This document shows positions 18,601-27,393 of a stretch of DNA of 47,493 bases, in pieces. This DNA comes from Alteribacillus sp. YIM 98480. GTDB lineage: Bacteria > Bacillota > Bacilli > Bacillales > Marinococcaceae. Below the pieces are notes generated by a model. It was given only the letters and a program-made list of their open reading frames with translations, did not search any database and was not told where the DNA came from. The first letter of the stretch is position 1. Each line of letters starts with the position of its first letter. The position numbers and the translations under genes were made by a program. The DNA is taken from NCBI RefSeq assembly GCF_009765375.1, contig NZ_VTOK01000022.1:1-47493 (forward strand), written 5' to 3'.

Positions 18601-19417
18601 CTTCATCCTCCAATAATTCTGTTCCTTGTAAGTAGTTATCAATTAAAGGTATCGGAAAACCTTTACGGTACAAAAATTCCTTGATTTTCATCTCCAAATT
18701 TTTGCCGGAATACTTGTTTTTAAACTTTTTCTTTGCTTTTTCTCCTTGCAGCCGTAAAGCTTTAAGCTCCTCTTCTTGAGAAACTTCTAAGTGTTCGTTT
18801 TCCCATGCTTGCAACGCTATTTCTAAGGAAAACCCTTTTTGAAGTAAACGATCAAGAAGACGTTTTTTCATACTTGAAGCCGATTCATTTTGTTTTTGTT
18901 TCCCTTTCTTTTGAAGAAATGTTTGAGCAGCTTCAAGTTGAGCTTTTAAAGTAAATTGAAGAAGCGCTTTCTCGGCTGTTTCAGAAGAAATGCCTTTTTG
19001 AAAAAGTTCTTCCTTTATTATGGCTGGACCTTTATCAGTTGTTTTTATTTTTGTCCGGACAAAAGCCATGGCAAATTCTTTGTCATCAATATATTGATAC
19101 TCTTTCATTTTTCTAATTGCCTCTTCTATGACACCTTCGTTATATTCTTTTTTTATAAGGTACTGTTTTATTTGGTATTCTGTTCTCATTGAATGAGTGA
19201 GATAATAAATCGCATCGTTAAAGGCTTTTCTTTGCTGATCTGCTTGCAAAATCTCAACTTTTTCAGCTTTCGTTATAGTACTTCCCTTTTTCAATTGAAA
19301 CTTCACAAGTACATTTTCATCAACACTAAACGCGTATTCTTCATAACCATTTTCATCGGTAAAAATATTAAAACGATCTTTTCTATTTTTTTGAGTAGTT
19401 ATCTTCGATATTTTCAT
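18581..19417 (-). CDS. recX: RecX regulatory protein
   Basis: This 278-residue modulator of RecA filament length is built of repeated three-helix modules: AFNDAIYYLTHSMRTEYQIKQYLIKKEY, then a second beginning VIEEAIRKMKEYQYIDDKEFA, then further weaker repeats to about residue 270. An N-terminal beta extension (1-60) is typical of Bacillus RecX. It is convergent with no gene and heads a leftward recX-yfhH-yfhJ unit, with yfhF divergent, as in B. subtilis. Confidence 0.92.
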   Translation of the reverse strand: MKISKITTQKNRKDRFNIFTDENGYEEYAFSVDENVLVKFQLKKGSTITKAEKVEILQADQQRKAFNDAIYYLTHSMRTEYQIKQYLIKKEYNEGVIEEAIRKMKEYQYIDDKEFAMAFVRTKIKTTDKGPAIIKEELFQKGISSETAEKALLQFTLKAQLEAAQTFLQKKGKQKQNESASSMKKRLLDRLLQKGFSLEIALQAWENEHLEVSQEEELKALRLQGEKAKKKFKNKYSGKNLEMKIKEFLYRKGFPIPLIDNYLQGTELLEDEDDGKKI

Positions 19418-19704
19418 TGGTTTCCCCTTTATTACTCAGCTGGAATATATGAGATTATACTTTATTTATATCGGGTAAAGGTAGCATAGAAAATAAGAAA
19501 AACTCTGCTTTTCGCCAAACAAAAGGAAACCGCCTACAAACAAAGGAGTTGCTACTAAGTACCATCGCCCCACGGGATTCGGTGACAGGTCTAAGGAAAC
19601 TTCAGCTGCATTAGTACATCCTGTCGTTGAATGCCATAATTCACTTGTACCGCTTACCAATAAAAACTATACTTTTTAACAGTGCAAAAAAGGAGCGAAG
19701 CGTA

Positions 19705-20607
19705 TTGAATATTGCTGTGACAGGCGGTACTGGAATGGTCGGTTCCGCTTTAACTGGATATCTTACGAAAAATGGTCATCATGTTTACATCTTAACAAGA
19801 AACAGTAAGAACAAACAAAACAAAGAAAATATTACGTTTGTTGAATGGCTTCATGAAAAAAGCGCTCCTGAAAATCATCTACCTCCTTTAGACGCCATTG
19901 TTAATTTAGCTGGAGCACCTATAAGCAGCCGCTGGACAAAAGCCCAGAAAAAACTAATTCGTGACAGCCGCATAGATGCAACTCGAGAAGTTATACGCAT
20001 CATACAAGCACTAAAAATAAAGCCAAACGTTCTAATTAATGCCTCGGCTGTCGGATACTATGGTATTTCTAAAACAGAAGTATTTACAGAAGAAAGCGGT
20101 CCAGAAGGCCTTAATTTTCTGCAGGATGTTTGTGAAAAATGGGAGTACGAGGCTTCAAAAGCAGAGGAATTTGGGATAAGAACGGTTTACGCAAGGTTTG
20201 GACTTATACTAGACGATAAAGCAGGAGCACTTCCAAAAATGATGCTTCCATACTCATTTTTTACCGGCGGACCAGTTGGTTCAGGAAATCAATGGTATTC
20301 GTGGGTCCATTTAAAAGATGTGGTCGAAATGATTGTCTTCGCTATAGAACATAACAAAGCAAGCGGACCAATAAACGTTACATCTCCACACCCAGAACAG
20401 ATGAAACATTTTGGTCAAAAATTAGCAAAAAGGATGAATAGACCTCATTGGCTCCCCGCTCCATCCTTTGCTGTAAAAAGTTTGCTCGGTGAGATGAGCA
20501 TCCTCATACTGGAAGGACAAAAAGTGATTCCTGAACAACCATTAACTTGGGGATATTCTTTTTCATTTCCGTATTTAGAAGATGCTCTTGAAGATTTGCT
20601 AACATAA
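19705..20607 (+). CDS. yfhF: YfhF, TIGR01777-type epimerase family protein
   Basis: This 300-residue extended SDR begins LNIAVTGGTGMVGSALTGYL (TTG start). It has VNLAGAPISSRWTKAQKK, a family hallmark, and the Ser/Tyr segment LINASAVGYYGISKTEV. The C-terminal DUF1731 segment (WLPAPSFAVKSLLGEMSILI) is complete. The reaction is unproven; related proteins include cell-division inhibitor SulA homologues in name only. The TTG at 19705 has AAGGAG nine bases upstream and gives family length. An ATG at 19627 lacks a ribosome site. Confidence 0.87.
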   Translation: MNIAVTGGTGMVGSALTGYLTKNGHHVYILTRNSKNKQNKENITFVEWLHEKSAPENHLPPLDAIVNLAGAPISSRWTKAQKKLIRDSRIDATREVIRIIQALKIKPNVLINASAVGYYGISKTEVFTEESGPEGLNFLQDVCEKWEYEASKAEEFGIRTVYARFGLILDDKAGALPKMMLPYSFFTGGPVGSGNQWYSWVHLKDVVEMIVFAIEHNKASGPINVTSPHPEQMKHFGQKLAKRMNRPHWLPAPSFAVKSLLGEMSILILEGQKVIPEQPLTWGYSFSFPYLEDALEDLLT

Positions 20608-20659
20608 AGATCTATTTAGATACGTAATGCAGTCCGACAAGATAAACATTTGATGATAA

Positions 20660-20697
20660 AAGCCGCCCAAATAAATTGAGAGCGGCTTCTTTTTTCG
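20660..20697. terminator. Terminator between yfhF and gdh
   Basis: AAGCCGC pairs with GCGGCTT around about 16 bases, followed by CTTTTTTCG. The two genes converge here. Confidence 0.8.
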
Positions 20698-20738
20698 TAT
20701 AAAACAGGTGTTAACATGCTAATATTAGATGGCTTCTG

Positions 20739-22148
20739 TTAAAACAACTTTCCATGCCGATGTAACAAGGTGATTAATCGTCTTAATGCAATCGAATAAC
20801 AAGTAAATCTCATCGTATGTTCTCTAGTTGTAAAGTATTCATCATAAACTTTTTTAAAAGTTTCCTTCATTTGACTGCTCATTTCCTGTAATATTTCATC
20901 TTTCGAATAGCTTTCGGTTACTCGGCTTTGTTTCCACTCTAAATAGGATACATGCACCCCGCCAGCATTAGCCAGAATATCAGGCACAATGATTTTGCCT
21001 TTTTCTTGCAAAAATAAATCTGCTTCAACCGAAACAGGAGCATTTGCACCTTCTACAAGAACATCAGCCTTTATATCTTTCATGTTTTCTTTTGTCACTT
21101 GATCTTCAATAGCTGCAAATATTAATACATCTGTGTGAAGTGTTAATATGTCTTGCGGTTTATTAATTTCTGCTTCCAGATTTGCTTCTTTTAATTGCTG
21201 AGATGTTTGTGGCAGTCTTTTATGTTTGTCGGTATATACAACTAATTTTTCAATATTTAAACCTTCTTTATTAATTAAAGTCACAAATTGGTCTGATACA
21301 GCGGTAACTCGATGTTTGACTTCTGAACAGTTATACGCTTCAAGTGCAGCTATGCTTCCTACGTTACCAAAACCTTGGACAGCCACTTCTATTGGATCTG
21401 CTTCTTTGAATTTATTATAAAGTTTTTCAAGTGTATTCCATTGTTTGCTTCTTTCTTTATATTCCATGCTTGTATTTTCTTTTTTATCCAAAAACCAAGC
21501 ATTTAACAAATAAATATAACTTAAAAACGTCCCGATACCAGTAGATTCTCTCCGTCCTGTTGCACCGTTATTTTCTACACTTTTTCCTGTGAATGATCCG
21601 GTATAAGCTTGGCCTGGATTGATTGTCTTATATTCACCAACCATCCAATCAATGATCTTATCATTCGTTCCTAAGTCGGGAGCAGGGATATCTTGAGTGG
21701 GTCCTAAATTTAATGCAAAACGCTGAACATATTTTTTACTTATTAAATTAAGCTCTCTTTCCGTATAGTTTCGAGGGTTTACATGTACTCCACCTTTTGC
21801 TCCCCCAAAGGGAAGACCATGCAAAGCATTTTTTAATGTCATTAAAATAGCTAAGTTTTCAACTTCTGACTCACTAACTTCTTCGCTAAAGCGTATACCG
21901 CCTTTATAAAAACCACTAATATTATTATGCTGAACTCGATAAGCAGGAATACGTTCAATCATTCCTCCTTCTCTAGAAACCCGTATGTAGCTTTTTATTA
22001 TTTTATCTGTTGTTTTTAAAATTTCTCCAGCGGAATTCAAAACCGTTTCACGTTCCTTTTTGTCCGTTATATCCATTTTTAAAAAATCCTGATCTTTTAA
22101 TTCGGCAACCACTTCTTCGATTAATTTTTTTGTTTGGGATCTTTCCAT
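20739..22148 (-). CDS. Glu/Leu/Phe/Val dehydrogenase family enzyme, long form
   Basis: This 469-residue enzyme catalyses reversible oxidative deamination, most likely of glutamate. The substrate-binding part includes the catalytic Lys in LPFGGAKGGVHVNP and the Asp in IPAPDLGTND. The cofactor fold has QGFGNVGSIAALEA. Bacillus RocG/GudB have about 424 residues. The extra length lies mainly between GRRESTGIG and the QGFGN motif, where about 55 residues replace the usual 25, plus a short C-terminal tail. This indicates a distinct subfamily. It is divergent from ectABC, which consumes glutamate as amino donor. Confidence 0.85.
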   Translation of the reverse strand: MERSQTKKLIEEVVAELKDQDFLKMDITDKKERETVLNSAGEILKTTDKIIKSYIRVSREGGMIERIPAYRVQHNNISGFYKGGIRFSEEVSESEVENLAILMTLKNALHGLPFGGAKGGVHVNPRNYTERELNLISKKYVQRFALNLGPTQDIPAPDLGTNDKIIDWMVGEYKTINPGQAYTGSFTGKSVENNGATGRRESTGIGTFLSYIYLLNAWFLDKKENTSMEYKERSKQWNTLEKLYNKFKEADPIEVAVQGFGNVGSIAALEAYNCSEVKHRVTAVSDQFVTLINKEGLNIEKLVVYTDKHKRLPQTSQQLKEANLEAEINKPQDILTLHTDVLIFAAIEDQVTKENMKDIKADVLVEGANAPVSVEADLFLQEKGKIIVPDILANAGGVHVSYLEWKQSRVTESYSKDEILQEMSSQMKETFKKVYDEYFTTREHTMRFTCYSIALRRLITLLHRHGKLF

Positions 22149-22495
22149 TATTTCTCCTCCTTTTGACTTATTGCAGGCATACTCCCCTCATTACCTAATC
22201 ATCATTTTTTGAAACCCTTGTTAGCTTCAATAAATCTTTCCTAAATCCTTTTTACTTTAGAAAAGCTCGGCTTGCCATAAATTAAAAGAAGCTGCCGGCA
22301 AAAATTTTACTATTATAATGCGATAACAGATGAAACAGTGCCCTTATTCTATCTCCCAAATATCTATTCATCTCATGATATAAAAGCGCCACGTACTGTA
22401 ACAAGGGCGGCATCACTACGTCCATGCGTTGAAAAGTACAGTTCTTTTTCTTGTATCTTGAGCCAGCCAATACAAACTTTCCTAAAAGTAGAAAA
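22149..22495. other. Intergenic, nothing recognised
   Basis: About 350 bases upstream of the glutamate dehydrogenase. The first 60 bases should hold its promoter. I find no convincing gene, terminator or known RNA. Open frames here overlap the R1 repeat and lack ribosome sites. Confidence 0.4.
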
Positions 22496-22647
22496 TAAGA
22501 AAAGCGCAAGCGCCTTGCTCACGAACGACAAGTCCTGGAGAGTCGGCATATGGAAAGCTGATCTTTGCTTTCCATTGACGAACCGAAGGAATCTCGATCT
22601 AGTAGGTGCGGAAGACATCAAAAACGCCAACTATTTATAATTTCTTA
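22496..22647 (+). repeat. R1 interspersed repeat, copy B
   Basis: It runs from TAAGAAAAGCGCAAGCGCC to TTTCTTA (152 bases). The outer 7-base ends TAAGAAA/TTTCTTA are inverted. The right inner arm has decayed (GTAGGTGCGGAAGACATC), so the long stem seen in copy A is lost. The middle hairpin GGAAAGC/GCTTTCC is intact. Confidence 0.88.
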
Positions 22648-22700
22648 CCCTTTAAAAACAAAAAATATGTAATGCATTGATAAAACTGTTCATCCAAAAA

Positions 22701-22729
22701 TTTCAGATTTTTTCTTAAAAAATCTGAAA
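22701..22729. other. Perfect 13-base-pair hairpin of unknown role
   Basis: TTTCAGATTTTTT and AAAAAATCTGAAA are exact complements around a 3-base loop. On the minus strand TTTTTGG follows, as in a terminator, but no leftward gene is known to its right. On the plus strand CCCC follows, so it is not a rightward terminator. Confidence 0.6.
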
Positions 22730-22965
22730 CCCCAATGAAAGCTGATACATCAGTGCTTTTGTCAATCTTTTACCATAACCAAAAATCAATAACTTCGACA
22801 AAAACGGTGTATAACCAACTATACGCTAGCATTATGTAAGCGCGGCAAGTATTACTGGCAGCCATCACCATTAAACCTAACTAAGCACTATTAATCCTTA
22901 TCAAGAGCATTTGAACTTTTATTCTGTCCATCCTATTATTAATTCATGAACAATTGAGAAACACA

Positions 22966-22993
22966 TTGCTTCTCCACAAAGGAGAAGTATAGA
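22966..22993 (+). promoter_or_regulatory. Candidate ectA promoter with operator-like repeat in the spacer
   Basis: TTGCTT (22966-22971), a 16-base spacer and TATAGA (22988-22993) form a weak sigma-A promoter about 70 bases before ectA. The inverted repeat CTTCTCC-ACAAA-GGAGAAG (22969-22987) fills the spacer, a good position for a repressor or an activator that reshapes the promoter. Both calls are from inspection only. Confidence 0.45.
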
Positions 22994-23065
22994 GTGTTTA
23001 AGTTTCATAGTCAGGAGGAATAGGTTATTAAGGTCCTTATTAATCAAAACGAAGGTGATAATAGG

Positions 23066-23584
23066 ATGGAAACGAAGATGACTGGTACTGTAAGCACTGT
23101 TGATTCACTAACATTTGAAAAGCCAACAGTTGAAGACGGAGCTGACATGTGGGAACTTGTAAAAAATTCAACATTAGATTTGAATTCTTCCTACAAATAC
23201 ATTATGATGTGTGAGTTTTTTGCAGAAACTTGCGTAGTGGCAAAAGAAAAAGGTGAATTAGTCGGCTTTGTCACAGCATTCATCCCTCCGGAAAAACAAG
23301 ACACAGTTTTTGTGTGGCAAGTCGGTGTAGACACTTCCCAGCGTGGAAAAGGACTGGCATCCCGGCTATTAAATGAACTCGTAGAACGTACAGGTTGCGA
23401 TGATGTGAAATATTTGGAAGCTACTGTCACACCTTCCAATGAGGCGTCACAGGCTCTGTTTAAAAAACTGGCCCGTACCCATAACACTAATTGTGAGGTT
23501 TCCGAATGTTTCGCAGAAGAACTTTTTCCAGGAGAAGGACATGAAGCTGAATTAACATTCCGTATCGGTCCATTTGATAAATAA
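23066..23584 (+). CDS. ectA: L-2,4-diaminobutyrate acetyltransferase EctA
   Basis: This 172-residue GNAT enzyme acetylates the 4-amino group of 2,4-diaminobutyrate with acetyl-CoA, the second step of ectoine synthesis. The acetyl-CoA motif is VWQVGVDTSQRGKGLASRLL. The EctA hallmarks LDLNSSYKYIMMCEFFAETC and EATVTPSNEASQALFKKLA are present. AAGGTGA lies seven bases before the ATG. It is first in ectABC, and ectB begins 62 bases later. No aspartokinase or ectoine hydroxylase (ectD) gene is attached. Confidence 0.96.
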   Translation: METKMTGTVSTVDSLTFEKPTVEDGADMWELVKNSTLDLNSSYKYIMMCEFFAETCVVAKEKGELVGFVTAFIPPEKQDTVFVWQVGVDTSQRGKGLASRLLNELVERTGCDDVKYLEATVTPSNEASQALFKKLARTHNTNCEVSECFAEELFPGEGHEAELTFRIGPFDK

Positions 23585-23646
23585 CTTTGAACCCTAAAAA
23601 ATTACAATAATCGCTGATAGACCACTAAGGAGGATCTACAAATAGC

Positions 23647-24933
23647 ATGAATCAAAATGACTTGAGCATTTTCAACGAGCATGAATCTGAGGTCCGCAGC
23701 TATGTGCGTGGATTTCCAACTGTATTTCATGAAGCAAAAGGCTACAAATTATGGGATTTAGATAAAAAAGAATACATTGATTTCTTTTCTGGAGCAGGTG
23801 CCTTGAATTACGGTCATAACGATGACAACATGAAAAAGAAATTAATTGAATATATTCAGGAAGATGGTATTACTCATTCTCTTGATATGGCATCTAAAGC
23901 AAAAGGTGAATTTCTTGAAAAGTTTCACGAAGTTATTTTAAAACCCCGTGATCTAAATTATAAAGTGATGTTTCCTGGGCCTACCGGTACAAATACAGTA
24001 GAAAGTGCTTTGAAACTTGCTCGTAAAGTAACAGGACGCACAAATGTTATTAGTTTTACAAATGGATTTCACGGAATGACAATCGGTGCTCTATCTGTAA
24101 CAGGAAACGCTTTCAAACGAAAGGGTGCCGGCATTCCGCTTCAAAATGCTGTAACCATGCCATTTGACAATTATATTCAAAATACAAATCAGGAAATTGA
24201 ATATATGGAACGTTTATTAGATGATAATGGCAGCGGTGTTGATACTCCAGCAGCTATTATTCTGGAAACTGTTCAAGGTGAAGGCGGTCTAAATGCAGCT
24301 CGTATGGAATGGCTTCAAGCTGTTGAAAAAATTTGCCGTGAGCGCGACATCCTGCTAATTATTGATGATGTGCAAGCTGGTGTGGGCCGTACAGGAACCT
24401 TTTTCAGTTTCGAACCTGCAGGTATAAAACCGGATATCGTTTGTCTTTCTAAATCAATTGGCGGTTATGGTTCTCCGCTTGCTCTTACTCTTATTCACCC
24501 GGATTACGATAAATTTGCCCCAGGTGAACATAATGGAACATTCCGTGGGAACAATATGGCGTTTGTAACAGCAACAGAAGCACTTAACTATTGGAAGGAT
24601 GACCAATTAGAAAAGAGTGTGCAAAAGAAATCACAACGAATTCAACAATTCCTAAATGACATGATTGAAAAATATCCTCAATTAAAAGGGACTCACCGCG
24701 GCAGAGGATTTATGCAAGGAATTGCCAGTGAAGTGGACGGTCTGGCAGATAAAGTTGCAGGTAAATGTTTTGAACACGGATTAATTATGGAAACAGCTGG
24801 TCCAGACGATGAAGTATTCAAGCTTTTCCCTCCAATTACCATTGATGATGAAGGATTAGAAAAAGGACTTGCTATTCTTCAAAAAGCTATTGAAGATGTC
24901 GTTGCAGAAGAAAAAGATCTCGTTACATCATAA
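23647..24933 (+). CDS. ectB: Diaminobutyrate-2-oxoglutarate transaminase EctB
   Basis: This 428-residue class III PLP aminotransferase converts aspartate semialdehyde and glutamate to 2,4-diaminobutyrate. The PLP lysine is K269 in [15 protein letters not shown], and the preceding [13 protein letters not shown] holds the PLP aspartate. The N-terminus ([16 protein letters not shown]) is characteristic of EctB. The ribosome site AAGGAGG lies 13 bases before the ATG, longer than usual, and no alternative start is available. That could reduce translation relative to ectA and ectC. Confidence 0.96.
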   Translation: MNQNDLSIFNEHESEVRSYVRGFPTVFHEAKGYKLWDLDKKEYIDFFSGAGALNYGHNDDNMKKKLIEYIQEDGITHSLDMASKAKGEFLEKFHEVILKPRDLNYKVMFPGPTGTNTVESALKLARKVTGRTNVISFTNGFHGMTIGALSVTGNAFKRKGAGIPLQNAVTMPFDNYIQNTNQEIEYMERLLDDNGSGVDTPAAIILETVQGEGGLNAARMEWLQAVEKICRERDILLIIDDVQAGVGRTGTFFSFEPAGIKPDIVCLSKSIGGYGSPLALTLIHPDYDKFAPGEHNGTFRGNNMAFVTATEALNYWKDDQLEKSVQKKSQRIQQFLNDMIEKYPQLKGTHRGRGFMQGIASEVDGLADKVAGKCFEHGLIMETAGPDDEVFKLFPPITIDDEGLEKGLAILQKAIEDVVAEEKDLVTS

Positions 24934-25046
24934 TGAAACCATACAATTTTGTTAATCATAAGAAAGGCCTGGTCTATTAGAACAACCTTTTGATCAGGCT
25001 TTTCTTTTATGACAAACTCTATTCAAAAAAATTAGGAGGAAACAAC

Positions 25047-25433
25047 ATGAAAGTAGTTAAACTAGAAGATGTTTTAGGGACTGAACAAGAAGTGGATGAC
25101 GGCAACTGGGTCAGCAGACGTTTAATTTTAAAAAAGGACAACATGGGGTATTCGGTCCATGACACAATCATAAGAGCCGGCACAGAAACACATATTTGGT
25201 ATCAAAACCATCTTGAATCTGTATATTGCATTGAAGGTGAAGGAGAAGTAGAAACACTTAGCGACAATAAAGTACATCCAATTAAAGCTGATACACTTTA
25301 TGCACTTGATGAGCATGATGAACATATGCTCCGCGCAAAAACAGATATGCGTATGGTGTGTGTATTTAACCCACCGGTCAGTGGTCGTGAAGTACACGAC
25401 GAAAACGGTGTTTATCCTGCAGACGTTGACTAA
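25047..25433 (+). CDS. ectC: L-ectoine synthase EctC
   Basis: This 128-residue cupin-fold enzyme cyclises N4-acetyl-diaminobutyrate to ectoine. Its start sequence [19 protein letters not shown] and metal/substrate segments ([57 protein letters not shown]) are those of EctC. The ATG at 25047 follows AGGAGGA by six bases and gives family length. The strong hairpin at 25441 ends the operon. Confidence 0.96.
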   Translation: MKVVKLEDVLGTEQEVDDGNWVSRRLILKKDNMGYSVHDTIIRAGTETHIWYQNHLESVYCIEGEGEVETLSDNKVHPIKADTLYALDEHDEHMLRAKTDMRMVCVFNPPVSGREVHDENGVYPADVD

Positions 25434-25440
25434 AAACATT

Positions 25441-25473
25441 CCTTCAGCTGCTTATAACAGCTGGAGGTTTTTT
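25441..25473 (+). terminator. ectABC terminator
   Basis: CCTTCAGCTG pairs with CAGCTGGAGG over ten bases, with a short loop and then TTTTTTATTT. Confidence 0.9.
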
Positions 25474-25493
25474 ATTTGCTTTTTTATATTAAA

Positions 25494-25576
25494 TAAGAAA
25501 AGCGCAAGCGCCTTGCTCACGAGTGAGTAGGCGCTGGAGCTAGACATGTAAAACGCCAAATATTTATAATTTCTTA
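25494..25576 (+). repeat. R1 interspersed repeat, copy C (internally deleted)
   Basis: An 83-base minimal form running from TAAGAAAAGCGCAAGCGCC to TTTCTTA. The left arm with GCTCACGAG joins directly to GTAGGCGCTGGAGCTAGACATG, so the central 70 bases with the middle hairpin are missing. The outer ends and most of the terminal stem are kept. A second TTTCTTACCTTTT follows as a short direct duplication. Confidence 0.85.
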
Positions 25577-25673
25577 CCTTTTTCTTACCTTTTAAAGAAG
25601 AAATGAAACATTTTTTTAGCACTTCCGTATGATTATGGTATAGAGCAATTTTGAAAGGAAAGGGTGTTAATAA

Positions 25674-25874
25674 TTGGAAGTATTGGGTTTCTTTGGATTC
25701 ATTCTCATGTTTATTTTAGGTCTTTTTTTATTAAATATTTTTACAAGTGTTTGGGCCTACCGTGATTCTATCCGAAAAGGCAACAGTAAAGAATTTGCAT
25801 TAATTGTTTTGATAGGCACTCTCTTTTTTCCAGTAATTGGTTTAATTGTTTATTTAATTATTAGGAACAATTAA
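25674..25874 (+). CDS. Small membrane protein, PLDc_N-like
   Basis: This 66-residue protein has two hydrophobic segments (about 4-28 and 42-63) separated by WAYRDSIRKGNSKEF. A conserved W..D motif with a second helix ending PVIGLIVYLIIRNN is characteristic of the PLDc_N-like domain, seen alone in many small bacterial membrane proteins. The function is unknown. The start is TTG after AAAGGAAAGGGTG. Confidence 0.65.
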   Translation: MEVLGFFGFILMFILGLFLLNIFTSVWAYRDSIRKGNSKEFALIVLIGTLFFPVIGLIVYLIIRNN

Positions 25875-25880
25875 CATTCA

Positions 25881-26120
25881 TTAGTGTAAATAATAATATT
25901 TAAATATTACATTATCACCATTAGCTCCCATCTTATTTATGAGTGTGCGGACATCATTTAACGACCTGGCAGGGTATTGATAGTTGCAAATGGATGGTTT
26001 TTGTGCACTCATATATGAAGTTGTTATACAAACGGACTCTTCATATGGATCAAAATATATTATAAATGGAAGTTCATAAGCCGGATGGTTCACTTTCCCT
26101 TTATATACATAGTAAGCCAT
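25881..26120 (-). CDS. Unknown 79-residue protein
   Basis: It is soluble and rich in tyrosine (11 of 79), with no recognised motif. AGGAGGG lies eight bases before the ATG, which supports a real gene. It is convergent with the 25674 gene, with only six bases between their ends and no terminator. The gap upstream (26121-26316) contains no gene I can support. Confidence 0.55.
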   Translation of the reverse strand: MAYYVYKGKVNHPAYELPFIIYFDPYEESVCITTSYMSAQKPSICNYQYPARSLNDVRTLINKMGANGDNVIFKYYYLH

Positions 26121-26316
26121 GCGTTTTACCCTCCTGCTTCAAAGGATAAAATCCAAATGAAGGGTTTTTTATTCCAAGTCAGCTACTTTATCATATTGCT
26201 GCAGTCTTTAGAACGGCAAGGCTAACGCGGGGCTTCATCGATTCTGGGTAGAAAAACTCAGTTCCTGTACGTAGTCCTGAAACTGCTAACCTATAATATT
26301 TCTAAGTAGTGTACAA

Positions 26317-26362
26317 AGAAAAAAGGCCTGTACCCAAAAAACTTGGGTGCAGACCTTTTTTA
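26317..26362 (-). terminator. Terminator after the deoR-type gene
   Basis: AAAAAAGGCCTGTACCC pairs with GGGTGCAGACCTTTTTT around a short loop. T runs follow on both strands. The leftward regulator gene ends 49 bases to its right. Confidence 0.8.
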
Positions 26363-26410
26363 TTCTATCGTTACGCTCTTCTTAAAGAAGATAACGCCGA
26401 TATACGCTTT

Positions 26411-27172
26411 TTATGATTCGGCAATGATCATATCAATGCCGTTATCATTGAATAAAGTAATGAAGTCGTCTGATGGAAGACGATCTGTAATAATAACATC
26501 AGCTAAGCTCAAATCCATTCCTTTATAAAAATGCTTTTTATGAAATTTAGAATGATCGGCTAGTACATATACTTTGTCCGCCCTTTCAGACATTTTCTTT
26601 TTCACAGCAGCATCTTCTTCATGAGCGTAATAAAAACCATCTTCGCTTATTCCTACTACACCCATAAACGCTTTATCAGCATAGTACTGGTCTAATTTAC
26701 TAAGAGTATTTGGTCCGAATAAAAAACGGTGCTCTGGATTTAAGCGGCCCCCTAGTAAATATATTTCTGTATCGTTCTTAGTAGAAACACTTTCGGCATT
26801 AACAATTGAATTAGTTATAACAGTTAACCTGCTGCTGTGAATCTTTTCAGCTGTGAACTGCACGGTAGTAGATGCATCTAGCATGATCACTTCTTCTGAT
26901 TCAATTAACTGCGAGGCATGTTTTGCAATTTTATTTTTCTCTTCTGCAGATCGTTCTAAGCGTTCTGCGTAGTCTTTTAGTGATTCTTTTACTCGAGGAA
27001 GCATTACACCGCCATGGGTTCTAATAACAAGTCCCTGTTCCTTTAGCTTTACGACATCTCTCCTCGCAGTGTCTCGTGAGACGTGAAATTCCTGGCACAT
27101 ATCTTGAATGCTCATGCGTTGGTGACGTTTTAAATAATCAATGATAGCTGCCATTCGTTCTTCTTGATACAT
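26411..27172 (-). CDS. DeoR family transcriptional regulator
   Basis: This 253-residue protein has an N-terminal winged helix-turn-helix (MSIQDMCQEFHVSRDTARRDVVKLKEQGLV, residues about 19-48, then RTHGG). The C-terminal DeoR sugar-phosphate sensor domain has typical SEEVIMLDASTTVQF and AFMGVVGISEDGFY segments. Members usually repress sugar or nucleoside operons. No such operon is adjacent, so the target is unknown. It is a single-gene unit. Confidence 0.88.
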   Translation of the reverse strand: MYQEERMAAIIDYLKRHQRMSIQDMCQEFHVSRDTARRDVVKLKEQGLVIRTHGGVMLPRVKESLKDYAERLERSAEEKNKIAKHASQLIESEEVIMLDASTTVQFTAEKIHSSRLTVITNSIVNAESVSTKNDTEIYLLGGRLNPEHRFLFGPNTLSKLDQYYADKAFMGVVGISEDGFYYAHEEDAAVKKKMSERADKVYVLADHSKFHKKHFYKGMDLSLADVIITDRLPSDDFITLFNDNGIDMIIAES

Positions 27173-27342
27173 GAAACATACCTCTCTTCTCCCCTATCTT
27201 CCATTATAAGTTTTTTTAAGTATTTTTCAAGTATTTTAAAATAAAACACTTATAATGAAAGATTAGAAACCTTGACTTGTCGTCAAATTAATTACGGAGG
27301 TCTTAGTCTTACTCAAAATTATGAATTCCATATTCTTTATAA

Positions 27343-27385
27343 CGCAAAAAAGGAGCTTATCCCTTAGGAAAGCCCCCCTGGTTAC
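27343..27385 (-). terminator. ald terminator
   Basis: On the minus strand GGGGCTT pairs with AAGCTCC (one G-T pair) around 12 bases and is followed by TTTTTT. It lies just after the ald stop codon. Confidence 0.65.
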
Positions 27386-27393
27386 TTTAAGTT

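Noticed and set aside
19440-19448. CTGGAATAT resembling one end of the R3 repeat upstream of recX
   Set aside because: No matching ATATTCCAG partner within several hundred bases, and the following sequence does not resemble the R3 core.
19466-19660. 64-codon leftward frame between recX and yfhF
   Set aside because: It overlaps the yfhF promoter region, has no ribosome site and no family resemblance. The DNA resembles decayed repeat sequence at most.
22282-22509. 75-codon leftward frame upstream of gdh
   Set aside because: It lacks a ribosome site, overlaps the R1 repeat start and shows no recognisable features.
22996-23022. GTTTAA upstream of ectA as a sigma-B promoter
   Set aside because: No GGGTAT-like -10 at 13-15 bases. 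GGAATA at 15 bases is poor, and GGTTAT is too far (21 bases).
23191-23487. 98-codon leftward frame antisense to ectA
   Set aside because: It is the reverse of conserved EctA coding sequence, with no ribosome site.
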